The notes beneath the pieces are model-generated. The model did not search any database. It was given only the letters and a program-made list of their open reading frames with translations, and was not told the origin of the DNA. Of a stretch of DNA of 64,000 nucleotides, positions 17,384 through 26,416 are shown one piece after another. The DNA is from Paenibacillus macerans. GTDB taxonomy: Bacteria; Bacillota; Bacilli; Paenibacillales; Paenibacillaceae. The translations under genes and the position numbers were made by a program. Numbering within the stretch: position 1 is the stretch's first letter; every line of letters begins with the position of its first letter. The stretch spans positions 806,001 through 870,000 of the forward strand of contig NZ_JAMBOE010000001.1 of assembly GCF_023715465.1 (NCBI RefSeq), written 5' to 3'.

Positions 17384-18460
17384 TTGAACAAACATAATCC
17401 TTCCTTGATCTTGCTGCTGCTTTTCATCTTCGCTTCCCTCCTTCCGCCGCCGGTATGGGCCGAGCCGATTACGGAAGAGGAGCAGCAAATATTGGAGCAA
17501 AGCTTGTCCATCAAGGAGATCGATAGAGAAATCGCCCGCATTGAAGCCCGGCAGCAGGAGACGGAAACGGCAATCCGTCAACTGGCCGGACAACTGGCCG
17601 AGAAAAACGAACAAATCCGGAGCAGCCGGGAACAGGCGGGAGCACGCATCCGCGCTTATTATATGGGGGAGCGGGAGAATCTGTTTGCGGCCTTGCTGTC
17701 AGTGGGGAGTTTAAAGGATTTTTTTACCGTGCTGGATTATTATCAATTGATCTTGGAGCGCGACCGCATCGTGCTGGGCAAATACAAATCCGAATATGCC
17801 GATCTGGTGCATACGAAACAGGAGCTGGAAGCCGTGTCGGACGATCTTGCGCGGATGAAGGCAGAGCTTCAGCTGCAACGGGAGCGCGTCGCCGCTCTGC
17901 AGCAGCAGGTGGATCAATCCCTTGGCCTTAGCGCGGATCCGAAGAAATTGAAAGTGATGATTGAAGAACTGATGGACTATTGGGAAAACGTCGGTCTCTT
18001 TGAGCTGAGAAAATATTTCGCAGCGCTGTCCGCGGTGATGTCCGAGTTTCCCGACTTTTTGAACCAATACGAGGACAGCCTGGCCGCCGAAAAAGGCGGT
18101 TACAGCCTTACGGTTCGGCAGGATGAACTTAATGAATTTTTGCATCGCAAAAACGAACTGCTGAAAGACATCAGCTTCACCTTCCTTGAGAACCAAATCA
18201 CCGTGCAGGGCAGCCGGGAGCAGCTTAAGCTTAAAGTGGAAGGACATTACACGGTAGAGCATGAGCCGGAAAATTCCATTACTTTCCACGTTGACCGGTT
18301 GCTTTTCAACGGCTTGGAACTGCCCGACACAACCCGGGCCGAGCTCGAACGCGATTTTGATCTTGGCTTTTATCCCAAAAAAATCGTTCCTTTTGTGGAA
18401 GCCACCGAGGTGGTGATTGCCCAGGGAACTTTAGTCGTCAAACTGAAGTTGTCGTTTTGA
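17384..18460 (+). CDS. Secreted coiled-coil protein, function unknown
   Basis: Exported 358-aa protein that I do not recognise as a named gene. It has a signal peptide (about 1-26, cut near VWAEP), a long charged coiled coil (about 30-190) like the N-terminal part of PcsB/CwlO cell-wall hydrolases (including REQAGARIRAYYMGERENLFAALLSVGSLKDF), and a C-terminal beta-rich part (about 240-358). There is no NlpC/P60, CHAP or peptidase domain after the coiled coil. The C-terminal half may be a lipid-binding-like barrel (weak inference). It starts at TTG 17384 after GGGAGAGG. Its stop directly abuts the stop of the convergent solute-binding gene. Confidence 0.75.
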   Translation: MNKHNPSLILLLLFIFASLLPPPVWAEPITEEEQQILEQSLSIKEIDREIARIEARQQETETAIRQLAGQLAEKNEQIRSSREQAGARIRAYYMGERENLFAALLSVGSLKDFFTVLDYYQLILERDRIVLGKYKSEYADLVHTKQELEAVSDDLARMKAELQLQRERVAALQQQVDQSLGLSADPKKLKVMIEELMDYWENVGLFELRKYFAALSAVMSEFPDFLNQYEDSLAAEKGGYSLTVRQDELNEFLHRKNELLKDISFTFLENQITVQGSREQLKLKVEGHYTVEHEPENSITFHVDRLLFNGLELPDTTRAELERDFDLGFYPKKIVPFVEATEVVIAQGTLVVKLKLSF

Positions 18461-19732
18461 TTATTGGCCGATCCGGCCAAGCTTGTCCGCAAAAGCCCCT
18501 GCACTCACCTTGCCGTTCAAATAATGTTCCATGAGACGGGAAAACTCCTCCAGCTCGGCCGGAAGGCCGCTCCCGGCCGGCATTGCGGACATCGCTCCCG
18601 CTGCCGCAAACGATGAGATCCAATCCGGCAGCTTGTATTTCACGGCCTCATCGTAGATCGCACGCGATACCGGGAGATGCCCCGTTGCTTCAAACCATTG
18701 TTTTTGACTGTCGGAGGAGGTCATGGCTTCGATCCACTCCCCTGCGGCATCGGCATTTTGGGAATGAGAAGAAACCACGAAACTCCGCCCGGCGATCCAT
18801 GTCGTGAACCGGTCCCGCTGTTTCTTGGGAAACATGGCGGTTGTTCCTGCTTGCCGATGATTTGCGGCCTCTGAAGCCTTCGTTAATATCATCGCAAGCT
18901 CGCCGCGCTGCAATTTGCCCCACAAGTCCTGATCACCCGCCTGCGGCGAATCCGCCGATATCAAAAGAGGCCGAAGCTGCTCCAGCCGCTTTAGCGCGGT
19001 TCGCATTTCGCCGTTAAGTGTAAAAGGAGAAGCTTGTACGTTCTCCCGGGCACCGCCGCCAAGCTGCCAAAGCAGCGTCAGAGAAGCATAAGGGTCGCTT
19101 CCGTCCATACCCAGCAAATGCTGAGGAAGCCGTCTTTTTTCGGAACCGGACGCAAGCAAAGCATTCCACGCGTCCGGCGAATCCGGGGGCTTATCCATCC
19201 CCATATCTTTCAGCACCACATCGGAGAATACATATACATAAGGGTCGGCATCCGCCGGTACTCCCCACACGTAACCGTTCCATTCATTCGGAACGAGGGA
19301 TGCGCTTAATACTTCTCCCGACAAAACCCCCGAATAGTAGATTTCCGTTGGCAGCAAATATCCGTCCGCCGCGAATTGACGCACCCAAGCATTGTCCAGC
19401 AGCAGAACGTCAGGCGACTCGCCCAGCTTCAACAAATTTTGAAACGAAGCGTGGGCTTCTTCCGATGCGACGTTCGTCAGCTCTACCTGGACCTTATGGC
19501 TGTCCATAAACGTCCGGTTCATTTGCTCAAGCTGGCGAAAATCGGACTCGTTCATTTGCACCGCTACTCGGATGTGCCCGGTTTCCTGCGGAACCTCGGT
19601 TTGCGGAACACTGGCCGGCGGCTCGTCGCCGCGGTCCTCGGAACGGACCAGCGCCGTTTCCTTGCTGGGGGACAAGTTGATCAATGCCAGAAGAAGGAGG
19701 GCAAAAAGTACCCAATGGTTTTTTCGCTTCAC
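18461..19732 (-). CDS. Extracellular solute-binding protein, family 1-like
   Basis: Exported binding protein, 423 aa, resembling sugar-type (SBP_bac_1) receptors. Visible are an N-terminal hydrophobic anchor (about 7-22), a low-complexity linker, the family pattern NRTFMDSHKVQVELTNVASEEAHASFQNLLKLGESPDVLLLDNAWVRQFAADGYLLPT, the middle ... GYVWGVPADADPYVYVF, and the C-terminal AAGEWIEAMTSSDSQKQWFEATGHLPVSRAIY. There is no lipobox Cys, so it is probably a membrane-anchored or secreted form. No permease or ATPase lies nearby, so it is an orphan receptor or serves a transporter elsewhere. Confidence 0.8.
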   Translation of the reverse strand: MKRKNHWVLFALLLLALINLSPSKETALVRSEDRGDEPPASVPQTEVPQETGHIRVAVQMNESDFRQLEQMNRTFMDSHKVQVELTNVASEEAHASFQNLLKLGESPDVLLLDNAWVRQFAADGYLLPTEIYYSGVLSGEVLSASLVPNEWNGYVWGVPADADPYVYVFSDVVLKDMGMDKPPDSPDAWNALLASGSEKRRLPQHLLGMDGSDPYASLTLLWQLGGGARENVQASPFTLNGEMRTALKRLEQLRPLLISADSPQAGDQDLWGKLQRGELAMILTKASEAANHRQAGTTAMFPKKQRDRFTTWIAGRSFVVSSHSQNADAAGEWIEAMTSSDSQKQWFEATGHLPVSRAIYDEAVKYKLPDWISSFAAAGAMSAMPAGSGLPAELEEFSRLMEHYLNGKVSAGAFADKLGRIGQ

Positions 19733-19849
19733 ACCCGTTCATCCTCTCCGCCCCAGAGGAAGGCAGCAACCCCTAGCCTCCGTAAGGCGCCTGTCATAAA
19801 ACTATCGCTATTTATTGTAACAAATGACAAATCAACTTGTCCCGCCAAA

Positions 19850-19882
19850 AATTAGAAAAACCTCGCCACTGACGAGGTTCTT
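19850..19882 (-). terminator. Terminator upstream of the solute-binding gene
   Basis: AACCTCG (19859-19865) and CGAGGTT (19873-19879) form a 7-bp stem; on the minus strand TTTTTCTAATTTTTGG follows. It would stop leftward transcripts from the ylaK side before the solute-binding gene. Confidence 0.75.
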
Positions 19883-19939
19883 TGTCATGTAAACCCATAC
19901 GCTAAGTGCAAGGGGAGGGATGGGTATGGAGGTACACGC

Positions 19940-20120
19940 TGCTCTAACGGACACCAGCGACCTTATCCGCCCATTTCCCGGGTATTTCCCAGGCTAACGG
20001 ACCCACATGACTCTATTTCGCTCAAAACGAGTTCCCTAGGGCCGATTCGAGATACATAAGGTCATCTCTGTCCGTTACATTTTGCAAACCTCCATTTTTC
20101 CGCAGATAACGTCTCTGGAG
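19940..20120. repeat. Dispersed repeat family B (CTAACGGAC), copy 1
   Basis: CTAACGGAC occurs at 19944-19952 and again 50 bp on at 19994-20002, with an inverted GTCCGTTA at 20070-20077. The sequence between the first two units (CATTTCCCGG, TATTTCCCA) is nearly the same as at 28681-28739. No gene is seen in the 19733-20260 gap apart from this repeat and two hairpins. Confidence 0.75.
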
Positions 20121-20182
20121 TCCTTTAGCTCCAGATTTCTTTTCTCCTCCTCTCTACCTTCGCTTCCTATAATTCTGTTTAG

Positions 20183-20213
20183 AAAGGCGCGAGCCGGATC
20201 AGCTCGCGCCTAA
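20183..20213 (-). terminator. Hairpin terminator after ylaK
   Basis: AGGCGCGAGC (20185-20194) and GCTCGCGCCT (20202-20211) form a perfect 10-bp stem with a 7-nt loop, about 50 bp after the ylaK stop. The U-tract on the minus strand is short (TTTCTAAACAG). Confidence 0.65.
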
Positions 20214-20260
20214 ATTGTTCTTTATCTTTTCACACACTTTAGTGCGTGTTCAAACCTCTT

Positions 20261-21592
20261 TCACAGCAAATCGGCCGCCACTTGCGCCAGCTTGGAACGT
20301 TCCCCCTTTTCCAGCGTGATATGACCGCTGATTCCCTGATCCCTGAAGCGTTCCACGAGACCCGTCAGGCCGTTGCTGGAAAAGTCGAGGTAGGGATGGT
20401 CGATTTGCTCAGGATCTCCCATGAGTACGATTTTGCTGCCTTCCCCAACCCGGGACACAATCGTTTTCACCTCATGTCGCGTCAGGTTTTGCGCCTCATC
20501 CACGATAATAAACTGCCCGGGGATGGAGCGCCCGCGGATATAGGTCAGCGCCTCCACCTGGATACTGCCGAGCCCCATCAATATTTTCTCGATATCTCCC
20601 GATTTTTTCGTATCGAATAGGAATTCCAGGTTATCGTAAATCGGCTGCATCCAAGGGCGCAGCTTTTCTTCCTTTTCCCCGGGCAAAAATCCGATGTCCT
20701 TCCCCATCGGTACGACGGGGCGGGCGATCAGCAGCTTTTTGTATTTGTGTTCATCCTCCACTTTAAGCAGGCCGGCGGCCAGGGCCAACAGCGTTTTGCC
20801 GGTTCCCGCCTTGCCGGTGATCGTCACCAGCGGAATATCGTCGTTCAGCAGAAGTTCCAGCGCCATCCGCTGCTGCGCGTTGCGGGCGTTGATCCCCCAT
20901 ACCGGCTCATTGCTTAAATACAGCGGCTCAAGCCGGCTGGCATCTTCGTTCAGTTTCAGCAGGGCGGATTTTCCGCTGCCCATCTCATCTTTTAAAATAA
21001 CAAACTCGTGCGGATAAAGGGAATAATGGAGTCCCAGCAATTTGACCGGCAAGGAACGATAGGTGTAAAACTCATCGATGATCGAGGGATGGACTTTAAC
21101 GGTGGAATATCCCCCGTACAAATCGCTAGGCCCGACCGTACGGTCGGATAAATAATCCTGGGCGGTCAGTCCGAGCACATCCGCTTTGATGCGGACGAGC
21201 ACGTCCTTGCTGACCAGCACGACCGGCCGCGGATCGGGCAACTCCTTTTGTTCCAAATGGTAGTTGAGCGCCACGGCCAAAATCCGGTTATCGTTCGTTA
21301 CCTCGCCGAACATCTCCTGAACTTTGATGAAGCTGCGATGGTTTAACTCCACCTTGATCCTGCCGCCCCCTTCGAGCGGAACCCCGTCGTACAGGTGGCC
21401 CGTTTCGCGCAATCCATCGAGCAGCCGCGAGACGCCCCGGGCGTTGCGGCCCAATTCGTCGGCGTTGCGCTTCTTCGTATCGATCTCCTCCAGCACGACG
21501 GCCGGTATGACCACATCATGTTCATCGAAGGCAAAAATCGCATTTGGATCGTGCAGCAATACATTGGTATCCAATACAAAGATTTTTTTCAT
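20261..21592 (-). CDS. ylaK: PhoH2-type protein: PIN domain plus PhoH ATPase
   Basis: Cytoplasmic 443-aa protein of the PhoH2/YlaK type, which joins a PIN nuclease to a PhoH helicase/ATPase; such proteins unwind and cut RNA in other bacteria. The PIN domain (about 1-140) shows VLDTNVLLHDP, VLEEIDTKKR and TNDNRILAVAL with the acidic residues of the active site. The PhoH half (about 230-443) has Walker A ITGKAGTGKTLLALA, RPVVPMGKDIGFLPG, Walker B FIIVDEAQNL and MGDPEQID. ATG 21592 follows GGAGGGG; upstream codons lack similarity. It is divergent from ylaJ as in Bacillus. Confidence 0.92.
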   Translation of the reverse strand: MKKIFVLDTNVLLHDPNAIFAFDEHDVVIPAVVLEEIDTKKRNADELGRNARGVSRLLDGLRETGHLYDGVPLEGGGRIKVELNHRSFIKVQEMFGEVTNDNRILAVALNYHLEQKELPDPRPVVLVSKDVLVRIKADVLGLTAQDYLSDRTVGPSDLYGGYSTVKVHPSIIDEFYTYRSLPVKLLGLHYSLYPHEFVILKDEMGSGKSALLKLNEDASRLEPLYLSNEPVWGINARNAQQRMALELLLNDDIPLVTITGKAGTGKTLLALAAGLLKVEDEHKYKKLLIARPVVPMGKDIGFLPGEKEEKLRPWMQPIYDNLEFLFDTKKSGDIEKILMGLGSIQVEALTYIRGRSIPGQFIIVDEAQNLTRHEVKTIVSRVGEGSKIVLMGDPEQIDHPYLDFSSNGLTGLVERFRDQGISGHITLEKGERSKLAQVAADLL

Positions 21593-21720
21593 CCTTATCC
21601 CCTCCACCGCGGTCATTGCAGCCTTATGTCTTCATACATATTTTTTTCCGCCCCGGGAAATCTATATTGTGATGACTTATCGTCGAATCAAGAGATCATT
21701 TCCGAAAGGACGGATCCAAC

Positions 21721-22308
21721 ATGCGAATATGGCTGTGTTTGTTATTGACGGCTACCCTGCTTACGAGCTGCGGAACTGTTAATAAGAAGGCATCACCCTC
21801 TCCACAAAATCAAACAGGCACCGTTCCCCGGACGCAAAGCGTAAGCCCGAACGCAAATCCGGATATGGCGAACGTAGGGAAGATGTCAGATCGGGATAGA
21901 CAAGTTTATTTGGAACAACTGGTAAAAAGAGTGCCTGGCGTCAAAGGCGCGCATTGCGTCGTTATGGGCAAAACCGCCGTCGTCGGCATCGATGTCGACA
22001 GCCGGCTGGAACGCGCCCGCGTAGGAAGCATCAAATATACAGTGGCTGAAGCCCTTCATAAAGATCCCCATGGGGCAGGCGCCATCGTTACGGCCGATAT
22101 GGACTTGAACCAGCGCCTCGCGGAAATCGGTAAAAAAATCCGCCAAGGCCATCCTGTAGCCGGTGTGGCCACCGAACTCGCCGATATCATCGGACGGATC
22201 GTTCCGCAGATGCCGAGCGACACCCGGCCGCAGACGGGGGAAAACCCAACGCGGATGAATTTGGCCCCGGGCGATCAGAGCAGGCAAATCCCGCCAAAAA
22301 CCCGCTAA
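21721..22308 (+). CDS. ylaJ: YhcN/YlaJ-family sporulation lipoprotein
   Basis: Exported lipoprotein, 195 aa. It has a signal peptide with lipobox LLTSC (Cys 17), a Ser/Pro/Asn-rich linker and the YhcN/YlaJ domain (about 55-160), with LVKRVPGVKGAHCVVMGKTAVVGIDVD and ADMDLNQRLAEIGKKIRQGHP. In Bacillus members of this family are spore-membrane or coat-associated. The C-terminal 30 residues are Pro/Gln-rich. It lies divergently from ylaK and shares a bidirectional terminator with ylaL. Confidence 0.88.
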   Translation: MRIWLCLLLTATLLTSCGTVNKKASPSPQNQTGTVPRTQSVSPNANPDMANVGKMSDRDRQVYLEQLVKRVPGVKGAHCVVMGKTAVVGIDVDSRLERARVGSIKYTVAEALHKDPHGAGAIVTADMDLNQRLAEIGKKIRQGHPVAGVATELADIIGRIVPQMPSDTRPQTGENPTRMNLAPGDQSRQIPPKTR

Positions 22309-22327
22309 GTTTGTCCCAATAAGGAAA

Positions 22328-22362
22328 AAAAGCCTGGCGAACAAGTCGCTAGGCTTTTTTCA
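22328..22362. terminator. Bidirectional terminator ylaJ/ylaL
   Basis: GCCTGGCGA (22332-22340) pairs with TCGCTAGGC (22346-22354), flanked by A-run and T-run. It ends ylaJ on the + strand; it overlaps the last codons of ylaL, whose stop is at 22349, so the left flank could also serve ylaL. Confidence 0.85.
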
Positions 22363-22801
22363 TTGCGGCAAACACTTGGCTGTCCAGCATGTCCGCGGCA
22401 CGCTGGTCGTATACTTTGGCATAAACCGGAGCAGACACCAATTGAGCGCCGTAAAACAAGGCGTTGCGCACTGCGTCGATATGCACATCGAAACAGCACA
22501 TCTTGAACGGAACTCCTTCTAAAGGATCCTGCACAACGGTTGCCCGGCCATTAATGGCATAAATCGTTTCCTTGCCGAACACCGAAACCGTAACTCTGGG
22601 GTTGGTCTTAATATTGCCGACGAGTCTCGAGCGATGATCCAGAGCCAGCCGCAGCGTGGCGTGGTCAACGGCGTAAACCCATGAGATGGCGCTGGACGTC
22701 GGCCCCCCGGATTCCCGATCCACCGTATTCAGCAGTACAAACGTTTCGGACTGGAGAGTGTCGAAAAGCGAATCGGACAATTGGGTGACGATCTCTGACA
22801 T
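22349..22801 (-). CDS. ylaL: YlaL-like FMN-binding split-barrel protein
   Basis: Cytoplasmic 150-aa protein of the pyridoxamine-5'-phosphate-oxidase-like split-barrel fold. The pattern is FVLLNTVDRESGGPTSSAISWVYAVDHATLRLALDHRSRLVGNIKTNPRVTVSVFGKETIYAINGRATVV. The family may bind FMN or haem, but a substrate is not known. Position next to ylaJ-ylaK supports the name. It starts at ATG 22801. Confidence 0.8.
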   Translation of the reverse strand: MSEIVTQLSDSLFDTLQSETFVLLNTVDRESGGPTSSAISWVYAVDHATLRLALDHRSRLVGNIKTNPRVTVSVFGKETIYAINGRATVVQDPLEGVPFKMCCFDVHIDAVRNALFYGAQLVSAPVYAKVYDQRAADMLDSQVFAAMKKA

Positions 22802-22903
22802 AATTACCAGCCCTCCTGCACATAACCCTTCAAGGGATTGAACTTAGGGAACTTCAGTCATCCTGTATGTTAATTGTATTATAACATGAGGCAAAACTTG
22901 CAT

Positions 22904-23995
22904 TCAATCGTTTAATGACCCGTCCGCCGCTTCCGCGGCATTCTCCTCCTGAGCCGGCTGCTTCGTCCCGGCAAGCTCATCCTTCAAGGCTTGTTTAGCC
23001 GCATCAAGCTCATCCTGATGCAAATAGACGAAAGGGCTTTTCCAATCCCCGGTAACCGGCATGAAATCCACGTTTTCCTTGGAAATGTTCCAATAGGCGG
23101 AAATCAGATTTTTCACTTGCTCCGATTCCAAGTCCGTCTCCAGGTTTTTGCCGACGGATTGGATCACATTGCCCGCTCCCAAAACCCCGTTAAGCGACTT
23201 GGCTTGATCGATCAAAGCGTGAAGCACTTCGTTCTGGCGCCGATTGCGGTCAAAATCGTCGGAGCCTTTCGTTCTCGGGCTGCAGTTGGACTTCCGGTAC
23301 CGGACATATCCAAGGGCATCTTCCCCGTTCAGGTGCTGTGCCCCCTTCTTCAAGTTGATATCCGTACCGTCGGCTCTGTCCCGGTAACACATGTTGGCAT
23401 CGACATTGACATCCACGCCGCCCAAAGCGTCAACGATATCGCGAAAACCTTGGAAGTTGATCACCGTGACGTAATCAATCGAAGTATCGAAAAACTTGCT
23501 CATCATCGTCTTCATTTCCTGTTCGGCCGGAATGCCGCTTTTTTTCTCCGCCACCAGGAAGTTCGGGTAAAATGCGTTGATTTTGTTCGTTTTATAGCCG
23601 TCCATTTCAAGCTTGGTATCGCGGGGCAGCGACACGATCGTAGCGGATTTGGTGTTCGGATTCATCGCAACCACCATCATCACGTCGCTGAGATGCGTCC
23701 CGGTTTCCGGACGGTAATCCGTCCCGAGCAGCAGCATCGTAAGCGGCTTGACCTTGGCCGATTTCTCCGGAGCCACCTTTCCCGATGTGCCCGTTGCATC
23801 GATCACCTGATCGGTCGTGTAGATCAAATATCCCGCATATAACCCCGCGCCGATGATCGCAACGATCATGACCGTCAGCAGGATTTTGAAAAATGTCCTG
23901 ATTCCGCTCGGCTTTTTCTTCTTTTTTACCGCTTTTTTCGTGGACCGGCTTTGGGTTTGCTTTCTGGGAGGCAAACCGCTGCGATTGGAACTCAT
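22904..23995 (-). CDS. LytR-CpsA-Psr (LCP) family enzyme
   Basis: Membrane-anchored enzyme, 363 aa, that in this family transfers teichoic-acid-like polymers from lipid carrier to peptidoglycan. It has a strongly basic cytoplasmic tail (KKAVKKKKKPSG), one membrane segment (about 35-58) and the LCP domain (about 80-310) with LLLGTDYRPETGTHLSDVMMVVAMNP, SLPRDTKLEM, NFQGFRDIVDALGGVDVNVD, GYVRYRKS and DFDRNRRQ; the conserved Asp and Arg residues are present. I use ATG 23995 rather than a GTG 12 nt upstream. Bacillus has tagT/U/V paralogues; I cannot assign which. Confidence 0.88.
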   Translation of the reverse strand: MSSNRSGLPPRKQTQSRSTKKAVKKKKKPSGIRTFFKILLTVMIVAIIGAGLYAGYLIYTTDQVIDATGTSGKVAPEKSAKVKPLTMLLLGTDYRPETGTHLSDVMMVVAMNPNTKSATIVSLPRDTKLEMDGYKTNKINAFYPNFLVAEKKSGIPAEQEMKTMMSKFFDTSIDYVTVINFQGFRDIVDALGGVDVNVDANMCYRDRADGTDINLKKGAQHLNGEDALGYVRYRKSNCSPRTKGSDDFDRNRRQNEVLHALIDQAKSLNGVLGAGNVIQSVGKNLETDLESEQVKNLISAYWNISKENVDFMPVTGDWKSPFVYLHQDELDAAKQALKDELAGTKQPAQEENAAEAADGSLND

Positions 23996-24084
23996 GCAAT
24001 CAAACACCTTATTTCTGTGATATTAAGCCGCATCTAAAAGACGAATTGCATCGCTGAAAAGTTACCGGTTTATTTCCCGGAAAA

Positions 24085-24393
24085 TTATGCCGACTTGTCG
24101 CCCGAGGCCGGGTCCGCCCCATCTTTTTTCTTTTGCCGACCTTCGACAAAATAACGGATGCGCACCATCAGCATCAGCGCAACGGCAACCAGAAGGCACT
24201 GGATAATCGGCAGCTTATCGATTTGAAAAATAAGCAGCAGGAAAGAACCTATCGCCATAAGCAGGTACAGAATCACTTCCTTCCATAGCGGAAGCTTTTG
24301 CTGCGCGCGAAATACCTTGTTGTACACGAAAATGATCAGCACCAAAATCAGCAGATACGAAATGACCGGATGTTGCGCAAACCAGGCTTGCAA
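24085..24393 (-). CDS. ylaH: YlaH-like membrane protein
   Basis: Small membrane protein of unknown function, 102 aa, with three hydrophobic segments (about 10-27, 36-55, 62-80) and a charged C-terminus. Sequence and its position directly after typA match Bacillus YlaH. It starts at TTG 24393, 8 nt after AAAGGAGG. It is 42 bp from typA and likely in its operon. Confidence 0.8.
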   Translation of the reverse strand: MQAWFAQHPVISYLLILVLIIFVYNKVFRAQQKLPLWKEVILYLLMAIGSFLLLIFQIDKLPIIQCLLVAVALMLMVRIRYFVEGRQKKKDGADPASGDKSA

Positions 24394-24435
24394 TGGGGCG
24401 TCCTCCTTTAAAAGGATACTGCAAGTACCTTTTTA

Positions 24436-26277
24436 TTATAAATTAGCTTCTGACATTTTGCGATGTTTTTCGGCCCGTTCGCGTTCGCTTTTGTTCAAAA
24501 TCTTTTTGCGCAGGCGGACCGATTTCGGCGTAATCTCACAGTACTCATCATCATTCAAATACTCCAGCGCCTGTTCCAGCGAAAACAGCCGCGGCGTTTT
24601 CATCTTCACCGTCTCGTCTTTCGTCGCCGACCGGACGTTGGTGAGCTGCTTTTCTTTGCAGATGTTCACAACGATGTCGTTATCGCGCGTATGTTCGCCG
24701 ACGATCATGCCCTCGTAAATTTCGGTGCCCGGTTCGACGAACAGAATCCCGCGATCCTCGATGGACAAAATACCGTACAGCGTTGAGACGCCGTTTTCGC
24801 TCGAAACGAGCACGCCTTCATGGCGTCCGCCAACCTGGCCGCCCGCATAAGGACCATAGCTGTCAAAAGCATGGTTCATAACGCCGTAGCCGCGGGTCAA
24901 GGTCAGGAAATGCGTCCGGTACCCGATGAGTCCGCGGGCCGGGATCAGGAACTCAAGCCGCACCTGGCCGCTTCCGTTGTTGATCATGTTCACCATTTCG
25001 GCTTTGCGGGAGCCGAGGCTCTCCATTACCGCGCCCATGCTTTCTTCAGGAACGTCAATCAGCAGGCGTTCGATCGGCTCCATCTTCACGCCATCGATCT
25101 CGCGGACGATGACCTCCGGTTTGGATACTTGGACCTCGTAGCCTTCGCGGCGCATATTTTCAATCAGGATGCCGAGGTGCAGCTCGCCGCGTCCCGACAC
25201 GACAAACGCATCCGGGCTGTCGGTCTCGTCCACCCGCAGCGATACGTCCGTCTCGAGTTCCTTGAAGAGGCGTTCGCGCAGCTTGCGGGAGGTGACCCAT
25301 TTTCCTTCGCGGCCGGCAAACGGACTGTTGTTGACGAGGAACGTCATTTGCAGCGTAGGCTCGTCAATTTTCAGGACAGGCAGCGCCTCAGGCTGGTTCG
25401 GGTCGGCGATCGTTTCGCCGATGTTGATGTCCTTGATCCCCGCCACAGCGACAATGTCGCCGGCGCCAGCTTCCTCGATCTCCACGCGGCGAAGGCCTTG
25501 GAACCCGAACAGCTTCTCGATGCGGGCCGATTTTTTGCCGCCGTCGCGCGTCATGACAGCCACGGGCTGCCCCTGGCGGATAACGCCGCGGTTGACGCGC
25601 CCGATCGCGATCCGGCCCAAGTATTCGTTATAGTCCATCAGCGTTACGAGGAATTGCAGCGGCTCTTCAACGTTTTCGGTCGGCGCCGGAATATGCTCGA
25701 TAATCGTCTCGTACAGGGCCAGCATATTGTCGTCCTGTTTTTCCGGATCAAGGCTGGATGTTCCGTTCAGAGCGGACGCGTACACCACCGGGAAATCCAG
25801 CTGTTCGTCGCTAGCCTCCAATTCAATAAACAGGTCCAGAACCTCATCGATGACTTCGGCCGGGCGCGCGGCCGGACGGTCGATTTTGTTGACAACGACG
25901 ATCGGCGTCAAGTGATGCTCCAGCGCCTTGCGCAACACGAATTTCGTCTGCGGCATGCAGCCTTCGTAAGCGTCGACGACGAGCAGCACGCCATCAACCA
26001 TCTTCATGATCCGCTCCACCTCGCCGCCGAAATCGGCGTGCCCCGGGGTATCCACGATGTTGATCAAATAATCTTTGTACGTGATGGCCGTATTTTTGGC
26101 CAAAATCGTGATGCCGCGTTCGCGTTCCAGGTCGTTGGAGTCCATCGCCCGCTCCTGTACGGCTTCGTGTTCCCGGAAAATCCCGGATTGCTGCAGCAGT
26201 TTGTCGACTAGCGTCGTTTTGCCATGGTCTACGTGTGCAATAATCGCAATGTTGCGGATTTGACTTCTATCATGCAT
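24436..26277 (-). CDS. typA: Ribosome-associated GTPase TypA/BipA
   Basis: Translational GTPase, 613 aa, that binds 70S ribosomes and helps 50S assembly and stress or cold adaptation. It has P-loop [16 protein letters not shown]2 RERGITI, G3 [13 protein letters not shown]4 [12 protein letters not shown]-like domains II, III and V, and the BipA-specific C-terminal domain ([27 protein letters not shown]). ATG 26277 follows GGAG by 8 nt; the longer frame to 26367 reads through a leader hairpin and is rejected. In Bacillus this is ylaG. Confidence 0.96.
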   Translation of the reverse strand: MHDRSQIRNIAIIAHVDHGKTTLVDKLLQQSGIFREHEAVQERAMDSNDLERERGITILAKNTAITYKDYLINIVDTPGHADFGGEVERIMKMVDGVLLVVDAYEGCMPQTKFVLRKALEHHLTPIVVVNKIDRPAARPAEVIDEVLDLFIELEASDEQLDFPVVYASALNGTSSLDPEKQDDNMLALYETIIEHIPAPTENVEEPLQFLVTLMDYNEYLGRIAIGRVNRGVIRQGQPVAVMTRDGGKKSARIEKLFGFQGLRRVEIEEAGAGDIVAVAGIKDINIGETIADPNQPEALPVLKIDEPTLQMTFLVNNSPFAGREGKWVTSRKLRERLFKELETDVSLRVDETDSPDAFVVSGRGELHLGILIENMRREGYEVQVSKPEVIVREIDGVKMEPIERLLIDVPEESMGAVMESLGSRKAEMVNMINNGSGQVRLEFLIPARGLIGYRTHFLTLTRGYGVMNHAFDSYGPYAGGQVGGRHEGVLVSSENGVSTLYGILSIEDRGILFVEPGTEIYEGMIVGEHTRDNDIVVNICKEKQLTNVRSATKDETVKMKTPRLFSLEQALEYLNDDEYCEITPKSVRLRKKILNKSERERAEKHRKMSEANL

Positions 26278-26334
26278 AGGTTTATCTCCATATCCTTTCG
26301 TCTCTTTATTTCTGTTAACAGAACTGCCACAAAA

Positions 26335-26364
26335 CAAAGCGCCGGACAAAATGCCGACGCTTGA
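26335..26364 (-). terminator. Leader hairpin upstream of typA (possible attenuator)
   Basis: On the minus strand AAGCGTCGG (26362-26354) pairs with CCGGCGCTT (26345-26337), one G-T pair, followed by TGTTTTGT. It starts only about 7 nt after the predicted transcription start and lies 60 bp before the typA ATG. Confidence 0.55.
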
Positions 26365-26376
26365 CATATCGTTTAT

Positions 26377-26404
26377 ATTATACGCGAAATCGCGCAGATT
26401 TCAA
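26377..26404 (-). promoter_or_regulatory. Sigma-A promoter of typA
   Basis: On the minus strand TTGAAA (26404-26399) and TATAAT (26382-26377) are 16 bp apart. Start of transcription would be near 26370. Confidence 0.75.
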
Positions 26405-26416
26405 GAACTTGCACCA

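Noticed and set aside
24820-26211. 463-codon open frame opposite typA
   Set aside because: Antisense shadow in GC-rich coding DNA.
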